Shown: positions 21,786 through 29,877 of the stretch, piece after piece
Numbering within the stretch: position 1 is the first letter of the stretch
How the letters are laid out: every line of letters starts with the position of its first letter
Source of the DNA: RZYP01 sp964386405
GTDB lineage: Bacteria > Bacillota > Negativicutes > Acidaminococcales > Acidaminococcaceae
Direction of reading: 5' to 3'
Length of the DNA: 29,877 bases
Assembly: GCA_964386405.1 (NCBI GenBank)
Contig: CAYLRW010000012.1
Coordinates: 1 to 29,877, forward strand
The notes under the pieces: model-generated
Told to the model about the DNA's origin: nothing
What the model saw: only the letters and a program-made list of their open reading frames with translations
Databases searched by the model: none
Made by a program: the position numbers and the translations under genes

Positions 21786-23147
21786 CTATGCATGGAATAA
21801 AGGATTATGTCCACCGGTACCTTGGGTGGCGATAAATTGTTTGCCCATTCGTATATATTGTACCAACGGGATATGGGAAGGACAGACATAAGAACAACAA
21901 CCACATTCAATACAAGCTGCAATGCTGGCAGAAGAAGCTCCCAGCCATTTTTCAAGCTTGACTGCCTTAACAATTGCGGTAGGTTCCAAAAACATTGGGC
22001 AAACATCGATACAACTGCCGCAGCGCACACAATTTTGTTCAGGTTTTACAACAGCTAATGCAGACTCGCTGGTGAAGAATAAAACGGCTGTGGTACCTTT
22101 TAGTACAGGGTATTCAAGCGAGCTGATGGCAAAACCCATCATAGGGCCGCCACATAATATTTTCGCCAAATCAGGCTTCAAGCCCTGGGCTGCTTTAGTT
22201 ACCACGTCACTGTAGAGAGAGCCTATCCGAATCAGATAATTGCCGGGCCTTTTAACGCCATCACCGCTGACAGTAACGACCCGCTCAAAGCATGGTAAAT
22301 TATTTTCAACTGCTAAAGTAGTTTGTACTGCAGTGCCGGCATTATCAACAATAACACCTACTGCCGAGGGCAGACCTTTGTCTGGAACGGTACGGCCTGT
22401 TACGGCATAAATCAATTGTTTTTCAGAGCCTTGAGGATATTTCTCTTTACATACTCTTACAGAGATAGCTGGTTCCGTCTCAGTAAGCTTGGTCAAAAGT
22501 GCTATCGCATCCGGCTTATTGTCTTCAATAGCAATTATTCCTTTGGAAGCTGCTGCTGCCAGCATAAAGTACTTCAAACCGCGAACTACCTTATCGGCGT
22601 ATTCCAAAAGAATGCGGTGGTCGGCAGTAATATAGGGTTCACATTCGATGCCGTTGATAATGACGGTATCAATAGCCTGACCATTTTTAGGCGGAGCATA
22701 TTTTACATGAGTAGGAAAAGCAGCACCGCCCATGCCGACAATGCCTTTTTCCAACATTAACTGGCGGATACTTTCAGGAGTGATTTCCAGAGCCTCTCTG
22801 CAGTGGCCGATATTTTCTGTAAGCGTGTCAAGACCGTCATTCTTGATGACGATACAATCAGAAAAGCCGCCGCTTGGCAGGTAACGTTTTTCAAAACGGA
22901 CAACGGTACCGCTGACGCTGGCATGAATATTGCTGCTGACAAAACCTTGTGCTGCTGCCACAAGCTGGCCAAGCTTGACCTTTTCACCAACATTGACAAC
23001 AGGTTTCGCAGGAGCGCCGATATGCATAGAAAAAGGCAGATAGACATACTCGGGCGCTTCCATTTTAATAATGGGAAGTCCGTTCGTTAAGTCTTTATCT
23101 GCCGGGATATGCGTTCCGTATTTGAAGGTGGCTTTACGGGAAAACAT
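21786..23147 (-). CDS. rnfC: Rnf complex subunit C, NADH/FMN-binding
   Basis: 453 residues. The soluble NAD+-reducing subunit with FMN and two 4Fe-4S clusters. In order: an N-terminal beta domain (SRKATFKYGTHIPADKD), a flexible barrel-sandwich segment (HIGAPAKPVVNVGEKVKLGQ), the Rossmann-type NADH/FMN domain with GIVGMGGAAFPTHVKY and INGIECEPYITADHR, a SLBB-like segment, then CVRCGSCIDVCP (about 373-384) and CIECGCCSYVCP (about 412-423). The start is ATG at 23147 because GAGGTG lies six bases before it; an in-frame ATG at 23165 has no ribosome site. It is the first gene of the operon rnfCDGEAB-apbE. Confidence 0.96.
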   Translation of the reverse strand: MFSRKATFKYGTHIPADKDLTNGLPIIKMEAPEYVYLPFSMHIGAPAKPVVNVGEKVKLGQLVAAAQGFVSSNIHASVSGTVVRFEKRYLPSGGFSDCIVIKNDGLDTLTENIGHCREALEITPESIRQLMLEKGIVGMGGAAFPTHVKYAPPKNGQAIDTVIINGIECEPYITADHRILLEYADKVVRGLKYFMLAAAASKGIIAIEDNKPDAIALLTKLTETEPAISVRVCKEKYPQGSEKQLIYAVTGRTVPDKGLPSAVGVIVDNAGTAVQTTLAVENNLPCFERVVTVSGDGVKRPGNYLIRIGSLYSDVVTKAAQGLKPDLAKILCGGPMMGFAISSLEYPVLKGTTAVLFFTSESALAVVKPEQNCVRCGSCIDVCPMFLEPTAIVKAVKLEKWLGASSASIAACIECGCCSYVCPSHIPLVQYIRMGKQFIATQGTGGHNPLFHA

Positions 23148-23447
23148 GAAATTCACCTCATTCATTAGATAAATAGCATATACTATTAGGGAATATATAA
23201 ATTGTATTATACGCTATTACAAAAAGCAAGGCATAAATGAGCAAAAATTTATGCAAAAATGAGAAAATTGTAATGTTTGTCTATTTTACAATTATTTCAC
23301 AATCTTAAAAATCAAAATTTACAAAAAATGTTATATAATAGTTACAACAAAGTGTACTATAAGTAACTTATTTGAAGAGTAATATCATTTTATTGTAAAA
23401 TATTATAAGTACAACTAACTTGTTTCTAAAAAGTCAGGAGATGAAAA
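23148..23447. promoter_or_regulatory. Divergent regulatory region of rnf and radical SAM operons
   Basis: 300 AT-rich bases with no gene. For rnf a minus-strand TATAAT (23206-23211) has no good -35 box; instead a perfect 8-bp dyad (23231-23238 with 23247-23254) covers the -35 region. A second 8-bp dyad AATTGTAA/TTACAATT (23266-23273 with 23286-23293) follows. For the plus strand a TATAAT lies at 23334-23339, again without a good -35. The pattern suits activator- or repressor-controlled promoters. Confidence 0.45.
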
Positions 23448-24347
23448 ATGTTTTTTGATTCGTACGATACTCCGGTTTTCAGACCACCCAGTGAAGCTAA
23501 TAGTTTTATTTTGCGTGTGACACGAGGGTGCGCACATAATAAGTGTACCTATTGCAACATGTACCGTGACGTACAGTTCATGACCTGCAGTGATGAAGAG
23601 ATTTCCAGACAGATTGCACTCGCAGCCCACTACGGCAGGAACAATGTCAAGAGAGTTTTTTTGGCAGACGGTGATGCGTTGGTTCTTTCCACGGAAAAGT
23701 TGTTGAAAATTTTGCATATACTTTTTGAAACCTTTCCTAAGCTGCAGAGAGTATCTTCTTATGCTGCGCCACAGGATATTTTGCGCAAATCAGTTGAAGA
23801 ACTGCAAAAGCTGCAGGAGGCTGGACTGAAATTACTCTATTATGGTATGGAGAGCGGTGACGACGCAGTTTTAAAGGCGGTCAATAAGGGTGTCAGCGGG
23901 CCCGAAGCTGTTGAAGCAGGCAAACGTGTTGTAGCGGCTGGCATCAAACTTTCGCTGATGATTATCCTTGGGCTCGCAGGCGCGGATGGTTCTGACAGGC
24001 ATGCACGGGAGACAGCACGGGCTATCAATGAAATCAAACCTAATATGCTAAGTGCTCTTACCTTGATGCTTTATAGAGGAAGCGAATTGCTTGACCAGTA
24101 TGAACGCGGCGAATTCTCTCCGCTTTCGCCGCAAGGTATTATGCTTGAACTACATAAAATAATTTCTTTGGTTGAATTACCGCCGGAAGATCATTGCCTT
24201 TTCCGCAGCAATCACGTTTCCAACTATGTGCAGTTGGCGGCAACTTTACCGAAAGATAAAGACAAGCTGCTCACACAGATTGCGCAGGCAGCCGGTGAGC
24301 TTGGAAAATGGAAGGACTGGGACGTCTACAACGATACAAGATATTGA
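23448..24347 (+). CDS. Radical SAM protein
   Basis: 299 residues. The N-terminal motif RGCAHNKCTYCNMYRDV supplies C28, C33 and C36 for the 4Fe-4S cluster, with CX4CX2C spacing rather than the usual CX3CX2C; a partial TIM barrel follows (FLADGDALVL, LLYYGMESGDDAVLKAVNKG, LMIILGLAGADGSDRHARET). These blocks match a widespread family of uncharacterised radical SAM proteins with the same spacing; a reaction cannot be assigned. No extra Fe-S or cobalamin domain is visible. ATG at 23448 follows AGGAGATG. It is followed after 18 bases by an NlpC/P60 hydrolase, so the two are probably co-transcribed. Confidence 0.9.
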   Translation: MFFDSYDTPVFRPPSEANSFILRVTRGCAHNKCTYCNMYRDVQFMTCSDEEISRQIALAAHYGRNNVKRVFLADGDALVLSTEKLLKILHILFETFPKLQRVSSYAAPQDILRKSVEELQKLQEAGLKLLYYGMESGDDAVLKAVNKGVSGPEAVEAGKRVVAAGIKLSLMIILGLAGADGSDRHARETARAINEIKPNMLSALTLMLYRGSELLDQYERGEFSPLSPQGIMLELHKIISLVELPPEDHCLFRSNHVSNYVQLAATLPKDKDKLLTQIAQAAGELGKWKDWDVYNDTRY

Positions 24348-24365
24348 GTCAGGAGGTGCCCATGG

Positions 24366-25055
24366 ATGAAACCGAAGCTATACATGGCTGTAGCATTTAC
24401 CCTCCTTATATTGCTGGTACCGGAAACCGGTTTGGCGGCATCAGCACCGCTTAAGGTTGGTGATAAGGGGTGGAAGGTAAAGGTTGCCCAGCAAAAACTA
24501 AATGTTGTCGGCATCAACACAGAAGTTACAGGCAACTTTTCTAAAAACACCGAAAAGGCGCTGAAAGACTTCCAACTAAAGTATAAGTTAAAAGTGACTG
24601 GATTGCTTGATGACGGGACATATCAGAAAGTCATTAGTGCTGCTTTTGAGAAGGAAGGTATCCGTGGTGTCAGCGGTAAGGAAATTATCACTACAGCAGC
24701 GAAATACAAAGGAGTTCCCTATAAATTTGGCGGCACGACACCGAAAGCTTTTGATTGTTCGGGCTATGTCCAATATGTTTTTGCCCAGCATAAAGCCAAC
24801 TTGCCGAGATTGGCAGATGCACAATGTCTGGAAGGTATTTTTGTATTAAAGAAAGATCTTAAGGAAGGTGACCTGGTTTTCTTTACAACCTATGAACCAG
24901 GTGCTTCGCATGTTGGTATTTATGCCGGGAAAGACCAATTCTGGAACGCCTCTTCCCATGGCGTCATGCTCAGCAGCCTGAAAGAAAAATATTGGAGTGA
25001 CCACTATTATGGCGCACGCAGAGTTTTAGCAGATTCTAACAATTTAACCAAATAA
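24366..25055 (+). CDS. Secreted NlpC/P60 peptidoglycan endopeptidase with PG-binding domain
   Basis: 229 residues. A signal peptide at 1-25 (cleavage near GLAAS-A) is followed by a peptidoglycan-binding domain (about 28-92, LKVGDKGWKVKVAQQKLNVV and TEKALKDFQLKYKLKVTGLL) and an NlpC/P60 cysteine peptidase domain (about 105-222). The catalytic set is C131 (in FDCSGYV), H182 (in SHVGIYAG) and a polar third residue, N194 or H198. It should cut stem peptides in the cell wall, typically gamma-D-Glu to diamino acid bonds. The start ATG at 24366 follows AGGAGGTG; an ATG five bases earlier is in another frame. No clear terminator is visible behind it. Confidence 0.93.
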   Translation: MKPKLYMAVAFTLLILLVPETGLAASAPLKVGDKGWKVKVAQQKLNVVGINTEVTGNFSKNTEKALKDFQLKYKLKVTGLLDDGTYQKVISAAFEKEGIRGVSGKEIITTAAKYKGVPYKFGGTTPKAFDCSGYVQYVFAQHKANLPRLADAQCLEGIFVLKKDLKEGDLVFFTTYEPGASHVGIYAGKDQFWNASSHGVMLSSLKEKYWSDHYYGARRVLADSNNLTK

Positions 25056-25162
25056 ATGTAACAAAATTTATATTTTTATTAAAATATTTGTAGGAATTAT
25101 TAAAAATGTGTCGAATATTATACGGCGATGATTTTGATGTAGAATGAGGAGGGTAAGGTAGA

Positions 25163-27046
25163 ATGATTCGTGAAAGAAGAAATAAAGAAAAGCTGGCATC
25201 CTACTATAAGAAATTCATGGAGGAAGGCATTGTTGACCCGAATGTGCACCCATGGGTAGCTGAATCCTGGCAGCGCTGCGCCGCTATGAAATTGCCCCAT
25301 GAAACTATGCCGAAACTTAACAAGTTAAGCAAGGAAGAAATTGTCGAGCACCAGAAGGCTCATGAATTTATTGTCAGATATGTTGATGGCTTATACGAAC
25401 AGAACAAGCAGCACTTTAATGTCCATAATTTAAGTATGCTGCTGATTGATGAAGATGGCTATGTCATAAAAAATTACGCTTTGCCGTTCTTCCAAAGAGT
25501 AATTGAAGATATTCAGGGCATGCGCGTTTTGGAAGAGGATGTAGGAACTTCCAGTATCAGTGTTGCCAGAGAACACAACGTGCCTTTTTTGATGTTCGGA
25601 CCGGAAATGTGGATCAAAGACAGTCACTCCGGCGATGCTTGCAGCGCACCGGTTTGTGTTAACGGCAAAATACGTTACATTATCTCTTTCTTCTCGCTTG
25701 ATCAGAGCGATCTGCCTTATGACATGCTTCTTTCCTTATTATTGACGATGAAATATTCCATTGAGCAGCATCTGTGTCTTTTGGAATATTGGAATATCTA
25801 TCAGTTGACCATGAATGAATTACCGGTTTCGGTTTACTGGGTAGGTAAAGATGAAAAAATTAAATACTGCAATAATAATGCTACCGGACGTCTGGAAGGC
25901 AAAGAAAAGATGGAGGATGTGTTCCTCAATTATGAGCATATTCCTATCAAAAAAGCTTTGAAGGGTTCACCGACGCATCGCAGGGAAATTACCTGGATCA
26001 CTCAAGACCGTACCTATGAAGATATTACGACTGTTTTGCCTGTTAAATCAGGCAGCGATGTTGAAAGCGCCTTAGTGCTGACGATGTCAATCGAAGATTT
26101 GAAAACGACCATTGCCCATGCCACCGGCTACAGTTCTCGTTACAGTCTGTACAGCATGGTTGGCGAGACCAGCGAATTTCTTGCTTTGCAGCATAAAGCT
26201 TCACGCATAGCACGCAGCGATAATAATATCCTTATTCAAGGTGAACCTGGTACAGGCAAGCAGCGCCTGGCTCATGGTATTCATCAGGCTAGCCCGCGTG
26301 CAGCCGCGCCGTTGATTGTTGTTAAATGCTATAACGGACCAATATCTGAGTTGGAAGCGGAATTCTTCGGCTCTACTGACAATGAAAATCAACCGACGGC
26401 TGGCAAATTGGAATTATCACTTGGCGGCACACTGTTCCTCGATGAGGTCGAAAAATTACCGGTCGAAATGGGCGATAAGCTGGCAGATGCTCTGAAGAAC
26501 GGTATTGTGAACCAAGAGACCGGTGTCAGAAAGAAACTTAATATCCGCGTGATTGCAGCTTGTGATTCCAATTTGAAAAGACTTGCCGACAAGGGTTTGT
26601 TCTCCAAAGAGTTGTATGAATTGGTCCTGAATACCGTTATCCGCGTTCCGCCACTGCGTGAGAGGGTCAAGGATATTGAAGTTATTGCCACGCATATCCT
26701 GGCTGAAATGTCTGCACAGCACAGTCTGCCGCCTAAACGCTTATCGGCGAGAGCTTTACAGCTATTGACTGCTTGCAGCTGGACAGGTAATATCAAACAA
26801 TTGCAAGGTGTTATTGAACAAGCTTTCTTCCATACTCCTGGCAGCATTATTGAAGCAGATAACATCAAATTGCCAGGTGACCGGACTTTGGAAAAATCCT
26901 GGAAATATGACAAAGACGCATTTATTGCTGCCTGGAAATCGGCCGGCGGCAATATCAGCAAGCTTGCCGGTATGTTGGACGTCAGCAGGGTAACTTTGTA
27001 CCGCTACCTGAAAAAATATGAACTTGGTCCCAAAGATGAAGAGTAA
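25163..27046 (+). CDS. AcoR/DhaR-like AAA+ Fis-type regulator lacking GAFTGA
   Basis: 627 residues. Residues about 60-205 look like a GAF sensor and about 215-315 a PAS domain; an AAA+ domain spans about 325-570 and a Fis-type helix-turn-helix lies at about 590-620 (NISKLAGMLDVSRVTLYRYL). Walker A GEPGTGKQ (360-367), Walker B GGTLFLDE (421-428) and the arginine segment RVPPLRERVKD are kept. The sigma-54 contact loop GAFTGA, expected after FFG at 401-403, is absent and replaced by a short polar segment (STDNENQPTAGK). By analogy with TyrR and DhaR it may therefore work with the housekeeping sigma factor. ATG at 25163 has GAGGAGGGTAAGG upstream. Target genes are not evident nearby. Confidence 0.92.
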   Translation: MIRERRNKEKLASYYKKFMEEGIVDPNVHPWVAESWQRCAAMKLPHETMPKLNKLSKEEIVEHQKAHEFIVRYVDGLYEQNKQHFNVHNLSMLLIDEDGYVIKNYALPFFQRVIEDIQGMRVLEEDVGTSSISVAREHNVPFLMFGPEMWIKDSHSGDACSAPVCVNGKIRYIISFFSLDQSDLPYDMLLSLLLTMKYSIEQHLCLLEYWNIYQLTMNELPVSVYWVGKDEKIKYCNNNATGRLEGKEKMEDVFLNYEHIPIKKALKGSPTHRREITWITQDRTYEDITTVLPVKSGSDVESALVLTMSIEDLKTTIAHATGYSSRYSLYSMVGETSEFLALQHKASRIARSDNNILIQGEPGTGKQRLAHGIHQASPRAAAPLIVVKCYNGPISELEAEFFGSTDNENQPTAGKLELSLGGTLFLDEVEKLPVEMGDKLADALKNGIVNQETGVRKKLNIRVIAACDSNLKRLADKGLFSKELYELVLNTVIRVPPLRERVKDIEVIATHILAEMSAQHSLPPKRLSARALQLLTACSWTGNIKQLQGVIEQAFFHTPGSIIEADNIKLPGDRTLEKSWKYDKDAFIAAWKSAGGNISKLAGMLDVSRVTLYRYLKKYELGPKDEE

Positions 27047-27070
27047 GCACAGCAAATGAACTGTAAAACA

Positions 27071-27113
27071 AAAATGCACAGCAGGATCAAAACAATCTGC
27101 TGTGCATTTTTTA
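27071..27113 (+). terminator. Terminator of the AAA+ regulator gene
   Basis: A fourteen-pair perfect stem (27071-27084 with 27097-27110) with a twelve-base loop and T6. The A-rich 5' side would let it work in both directions. Confidence 0.92.
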
Positions 27114-27247
27114 TGAATTTTTGCTCACAGCCACAAGTACAGTATATTAACTTCATGATACCTGTGGCGCATACCGCCAATAGTGGCAAAGCATAAAAAC
27201 TGCAAGGGAGCTGGCTCTTTTGAATTCTTTTTTATGACTATTTGTTA

Positions 27248-27253
27248 TATAAT
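27248..27253 (+). promoter_or_regulatory. -10 element before trmB
   Basis: A perfect TATAAT 60 bases before the trmB start. Only TTCTTT is found at 17 bases upstream. The predicted transcript starts after the in-frame ATG at 27242, which supports ATG at 27314 as the true start. Confidence 0.45.
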
Positions 27254-27313
27254 GAAATGGCAAAGGCTTTCTGTTTGTTGAAAAAAGTTAGATTGTTTAA
27301 AAGGTGGATTGTA

Positions 27314-27952
27314 ATGAGACTGAGAAAAAAAGCATGGATAAGCGATGCTATTATGGAATTGAAAGATGAATATGTTATTCTTGATAATATTGAAACGCAT
27401 AAAGGACACTGGCAGGCAATGTTTCCTGGAAAGCCGTTGGCACTGGAAATCGGCTGCGGCAAGGGAGCTTTTGTTAATGGGATGGCAGAACTTAATCCTG
27501 ATAAAGCTTATATAGGTGTAGAAACACAAAAGGATATCTGTTACTATCCGGCCAAAAAGGCTAAGGACGCGGGTAGGAATAATGTCAAAATTATCTGTGG
27601 CAATGCAGCCTATCTGGAAGAGTGGTTTGAACCAGGAGAAATAAAAGAATTGTATTTGAACTTCAGTGATCCTTGGCCCAAAGCACGACATGCTGCCAGA
27701 AGATTAACACATCGTGATTTTTTGACTATCTATAAGAAACTTTTGGGTGAGGGTGGTCACCTGCGCTTCAAAACTGATAATCGGGCCTTGTTTGATTTTT
27801 CTCTCGAAGAATTCAAAGAATTTGGTCTGGAGATAATTGCTGTCAGCTATGATCTGCACCATTCCGATTATGACAATCCGGTTATGACGGAATATGAACG
27901 TAAATTCAGTGCATTAGGCAATCCGATTTGTTTTTGTGAAGTAGTTTTCTAA
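27314..27952 (+). CDS. trmB: tRNA (guanine-N7-)-methyltransferase
   Basis: 212 residues. It methylates G46 in the variable loop of tRNAs using S-adenosylmethionine. The SAM-binding motif is LEIGCGKGAFV (44-54); the family block YLNFSDPWPKARHAARRLTH (114-133) and the C-terminal TEYERKFSALGNPI complete the pattern. ATG at 27314 has AAAGGTGG (27299-27306) upstream and a predicted transcription start behind the longer in-frame ATG at 27242. It is followed after 19 bases by an FtsW/RodA gene. Confidence 0.95.
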   Translation: MRLRKKAWISDAIMELKDEYVILDNIETHKGHWQAMFPGKPLALEIGCGKGAFVNGMAELNPDKAYIGVETQKDICYYPAKKAKDAGRNNVKIICGNAAYLEEWFEPGEIKELYLNFSDPWPKARHAARRLTHRDFLTIYKKLLGEGGHLRFKTDNRALFDFSLEEFKEFGLEIIAVSYDLHHSDYDNPVMTEYERKFSALGNPICFCEVVF

Positions 27953-27971
27953 AAATACACGGGGTGATGGT

Positions 27972-29180
27972 ATGAACAAGCGTTTTTTGATTTGGGACAA
28001 TCCCAAAGATGCCATAATTGTTTTGACTGTTTTGTTGATGGCGCTTGGTTGTATCAATGTTTTTAGTGCCAGTTTCGTTGAAGCGAAAGATATGTTCGAC
28101 AATGGTTATTTCTATTTATATCGTTATGCTGGTGCAGCGGTAATCGGGATTGCTGCCATGGGTATCATCGGTTGGAAGATACCTTACAGGTTTTGGCTGC
28201 AGTATCGGCATATCTGGTATGCGATTTTATTTGTGGTGCTTATATGTGTTGATGCCTTTGGCGTTACCACGAAGGGCGCACAACGCTGGCTTTATATTGG
28301 CGGGCAGAGTATTCAGCCTTCTGAACTGGTTAAGTTGTCTATAATAATTTTGGGTGCGGGCTCTCTTGGTGAATATTTGAAGAGGGGCATGCCGGTTTCG
28401 CTGAGGAGCAAAGACCTGTGCTTTCCTTTTCTACAGGCTGCAGTTTTTGCCGGTTTGGTCTTGGTACAGCCTGATATGGGCACAGCGGCAATAATTTTCG
28501 CTCTGATGATAGGTCTTTACATCGTTGCTGGTTTGCCGCGACTGGAACTCTTGAGCCTTCTGGGTATGGCACTAGCTGGAGTCATCCTTTTAATCATATT
28601 TGCACCTTATCGTTTTGCGCGCGTCAAAATTTGGCTTGATCCCTGGCAGGATGCCGGCAATACTGGCTATCAAGTTGTGCAGTCACTGATGTCGATTGGC
28701 AGCGGCGGACTGGTGGGAAAACCTTTTGGCATGGGTTCGGGCAAATTCTTTTATTTGCCGGAGGCACATACTGATTTCGCCTTTGCAATTTTTTGTCAGG
28801 AATGGGGATTTATTGGTGCGGTTCTTTTAATTGCCGTTTTTTTGGTTTTGGCGGCGGCGATTCATCAGGTAGCTCTTAATGCGAAAAATGAAAAAGGGTT
28901 TTTGCTCGTGACGGGCGTTAATTTTCTGGTCGTAGGACAAGCTGTTGCCAATATGGCGATGGTTTGCGGACTCTTGCCGGTTATCGGTGTGCCTCTTTCC
29001 TTTATCAGTTACGGTGGTACTGCATTGATTGTTAACTTGGCTGCGATTGGACTGGTTATTGCAGTTTACCAAGACGAAATAAAACAAGAAGTTTCGCAGC
29101 AGGAAATTGCAGCTGTTTTTGAAAAACGCAAACAAGAGCTTGCCGGGAAACGGCCTCTTCCAAGGAGGTGGCAGCGGTGA
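27972..29180 (+). CDS. SEDS-family peptidoglycan glycosyltransferase, FtsW/RodA type
   Basis: 402 residues with about ten membrane spans. It polymerises lipid II glycan strands together with a class B penicillin-binding protein. Conserved blocks: GAQRWLYIGGQSIQPSELVK (102-121), VQPDMGTA (165-172), GSGKFFYLPEAHTDFAFAIF (255-274) with D268 as the expected catalytic aspartate, and FISYGGTAL near the C-terminus. A charged cytoplasmic tail of about 45 residues follows the last span. It overlaps the downstream PBP gene by four bases (GTGA), so the pair is translationally coupled. Whether it is FtsW (division) or RodA (elongation) is not settled by sequence alone. Confidence 0.94.
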   Translation: MNKRFLIWDNPKDAIIVLTVLLMALGCINVFSASFVEAKDMFDNGYFYLYRYAGAAVIGIAAMGIIGWKIPYRFWLQYRHIWYAILFVVLICVDAFGVTTKGAQRWLYIGGQSIQPSELVKLSIIILGAGSLGEYLKRGMPVSLRSKDLCFPFLQAAVFAGLVLVQPDMGTAAIIFALMIGLYIVAGLPRLELLSLLGMALAGVILLIIFAPYRFARVKIWLDPWQDAGNTGYQVVQSLMSIGSGGLVGKPFGMGSGKFFYLPEAHTDFAFAIFCQEWGFIGAVLLIAVFLVLAAAIHQVALNAKNEKGFLLVTGVNFLVVGQAVANMAMVCGLLPVIGVPLSFISYGGTALIVNLAAIGLVIAVYQDEIKQEVSQQEIAAVFEKRKQELAGKRPLPRRWQR

Positions 29181-29877
29181 GCAGACGTTTTAGCATCAAT
29201 GCCGGCAAAAAACGTTCAGGCTGGATTGGCTGCCTGATTTTATTTGCTTTTGCCTCGGTAGTAGTGCGTTTATTCTGGCTGCAGATTGTCAGCGGTGATG
29301 ACTTAGCTAATCGCGCTCTGCAGCAAACTGCCGGTGATGAAAAGGTTTATTCACCGCGAGGCAGTATTCTTGACCGTAATGGTGAAGAGTTGGCAGTCAG
29401 TATCATGAGCAAGTCTCTCTACGTTGACCCCAAGCAAATGGATGATAATCCCGAAATGTGGCCGCGTGGACAGCAGCCACAGCGTGATCCCCGGCGTTTG
29501 GCAGCCGATCTGCTCGCACCTGTGCTTAAAATCAAGGCGGATGAGCTATACAGTGATTTCAGCAATGGCGGCCGCTTCCTCTGGATCAAAAGAGCGATGG
29601 AGCCAGCAGAAGCCGATGAGGTTAAGCAAATAATCAAAGACAACAAGTTTTCTGGCTTACATTTTTTGGAAGAAAGCAAACGGTACTATACAAAGAATAC
29701 GATGGCTGCCCATGTTCTTGGTTTTGTCGGTATTGATGATAATGGACTGAGCGGTATCGAATGGGCGCTGGATTCTATCATCAAAGGTGCGGAAACGCAT
29801 CGCAGCGAAATCCTGGACGCGCTTGGACGCAAGATAGGAGAAAGCGGTTTTAACAGTGCGGCACCGCCGCAAATGCC
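29177..29877 (+). CDS. Class B penicillin-binding protein, N-terminal part
   Basis: 233 complete codons are visible and the frame is open to the window end. GTG at 29177 follows AAGGAGGTGG (29162-29171) and overlaps the stop of the SEDS gene. A short basic N-terminus and one span (about 18-38, LILFAFASVVVRLFWLQIV) lead to the class B pedestal domain with SPRGSILDRNGEELAVS (about residues 57-73). The transpeptidase domain lies outside the window. Together with the adjacent SEDS protein it should form a glycosyltransferase/transpeptidase pair. It is probably an FtsI/SpoVD-type protein, but the catalytic motifs cannot be seen. Confidence 0.92.
   Translation, partial: MSRRFSINAGKKRSGWIGCLILFAFASVVVRLFWLQIVSGDDLANRALQQTAGDEKVYSPRGSILDRNGEELAVSIMSKSLYVDPKQMDDNPEMWPRGQQPQRDPRRLAADLLAPVLKIKADELYSDFSNGGRFLWIKRAMEPAEADEVKQIIKDNKFSGLHFLEESKRYYTKNTMAAHVLGFVGIDDNGLSGIEWALDSIIKGAETHRSEILDALGRKIGESGFNSAAPPQM

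Noticed and set aside
21337..21891. 184-codon plus-strand frame opposite rnfD and the end of rnfC
   Set aside because: It lies antisense to two well-supported rnf genes, with no family resemblance and no ribosome site.
26389..26961. 190-codon minus-strand frame opposite the AAA+ regulator
   Set aside because: It is antisense to conserved AAA+ and helix-turn-helix coding sequence; treated as a shadow.
27242..27313. Longer trmB start at 27242
   Set aside because: The -10 box at 27248-27253 lies inside this extension and AAAGGTGG precedes ATG at 27314.
1..29877. CRISPR array, insertion sequence, prophage or defence system
   Set aside because: No spaced direct repeats, transposase, integrase, Cas or phage structural genes are visible; the only tandem repeat found is inside rnfD.

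Overview
This is a 29.9 kb piece of a draft bacterial assembly; a run of 100 N at 5689-5788 is a scaffold gap of unknown true size. Gene content suggests an anaerobic member of the Bacillota: a six-subunit Rnf complex in the order CDGEAB, followed by apbE, a NusG-domain-II protein and a Gx transporter, together with C5-pathway tetrapyrrole synthesis (hemL), frequent TTG/GTG starts and strong AGGAGG ribosome sites. My best guess is a Negativicutes lineage (Phascolarctobacterium/Acidaminococcus-like). That is an impression from protein character, not a database result.

Left part (1-5600): the 3' end of hemL, an unrecognised 230-aa protein, a divergent LysR regulator/MFS transporter pair with two T-N11-A dyads between them, a minus-strand AraC regulator-DUF2000 pair, and a 53-aa single-span membrane protein with its own ribosome site and terminator. 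Around the gap is tRNA-Gly(CCC) with a clear promoter and terminator. To its right is a roughly 104-nt imperfect hairpin element of unknown nature, upstream of a CNNM/HlyC-CorC membrane protein. An AEC-family permease follows.

Middle (8700-15950): a complete dipeptide/oligopeptide ABC importer operon (binding lipoprotein, two permeases, two ATPases) ending in a cytoplasmic class-C-type serine hydrolase that may process imported peptides or amides. It is driven by a perfect-consensus promoter, but a terminator-like hairpin with a T run lies about 25-60 nt after the start of transcription, so the leader is either an attenuator or a small RNA. A second, stronger terminator separates the binding protein from the permeases.

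Right-middle (15959-23147, minus strand): rnfC-D-G-E-A-B-apbE-nusG2-gx. The Rnf complex couples ferredoxin:NAD+ oxidoreduction to Na+ or H+ transport. ApbE attaches FMN to RnfG and RnfD. RnfD carries an unusual insert made of a 17-residue tandem repeat whose core (TSAT) copies its own flavinylation motif, giving four TSAT motifs. This is the most striking feature of the window.

Right end (23448-29877): a radical SAM protein with a CX4CX2C cluster motif and an NlpC/P60 cell-wall hydrolase in one operon; a GAF/PAS/AAA+/Fis regulator that has lost the sigma-54 contact loop GAFTGA; then trmB, an FtsW/RodA-type SEDS glycosyltransferase and the start of its overlapping class B penicillin-binding protein, which runs off the end.
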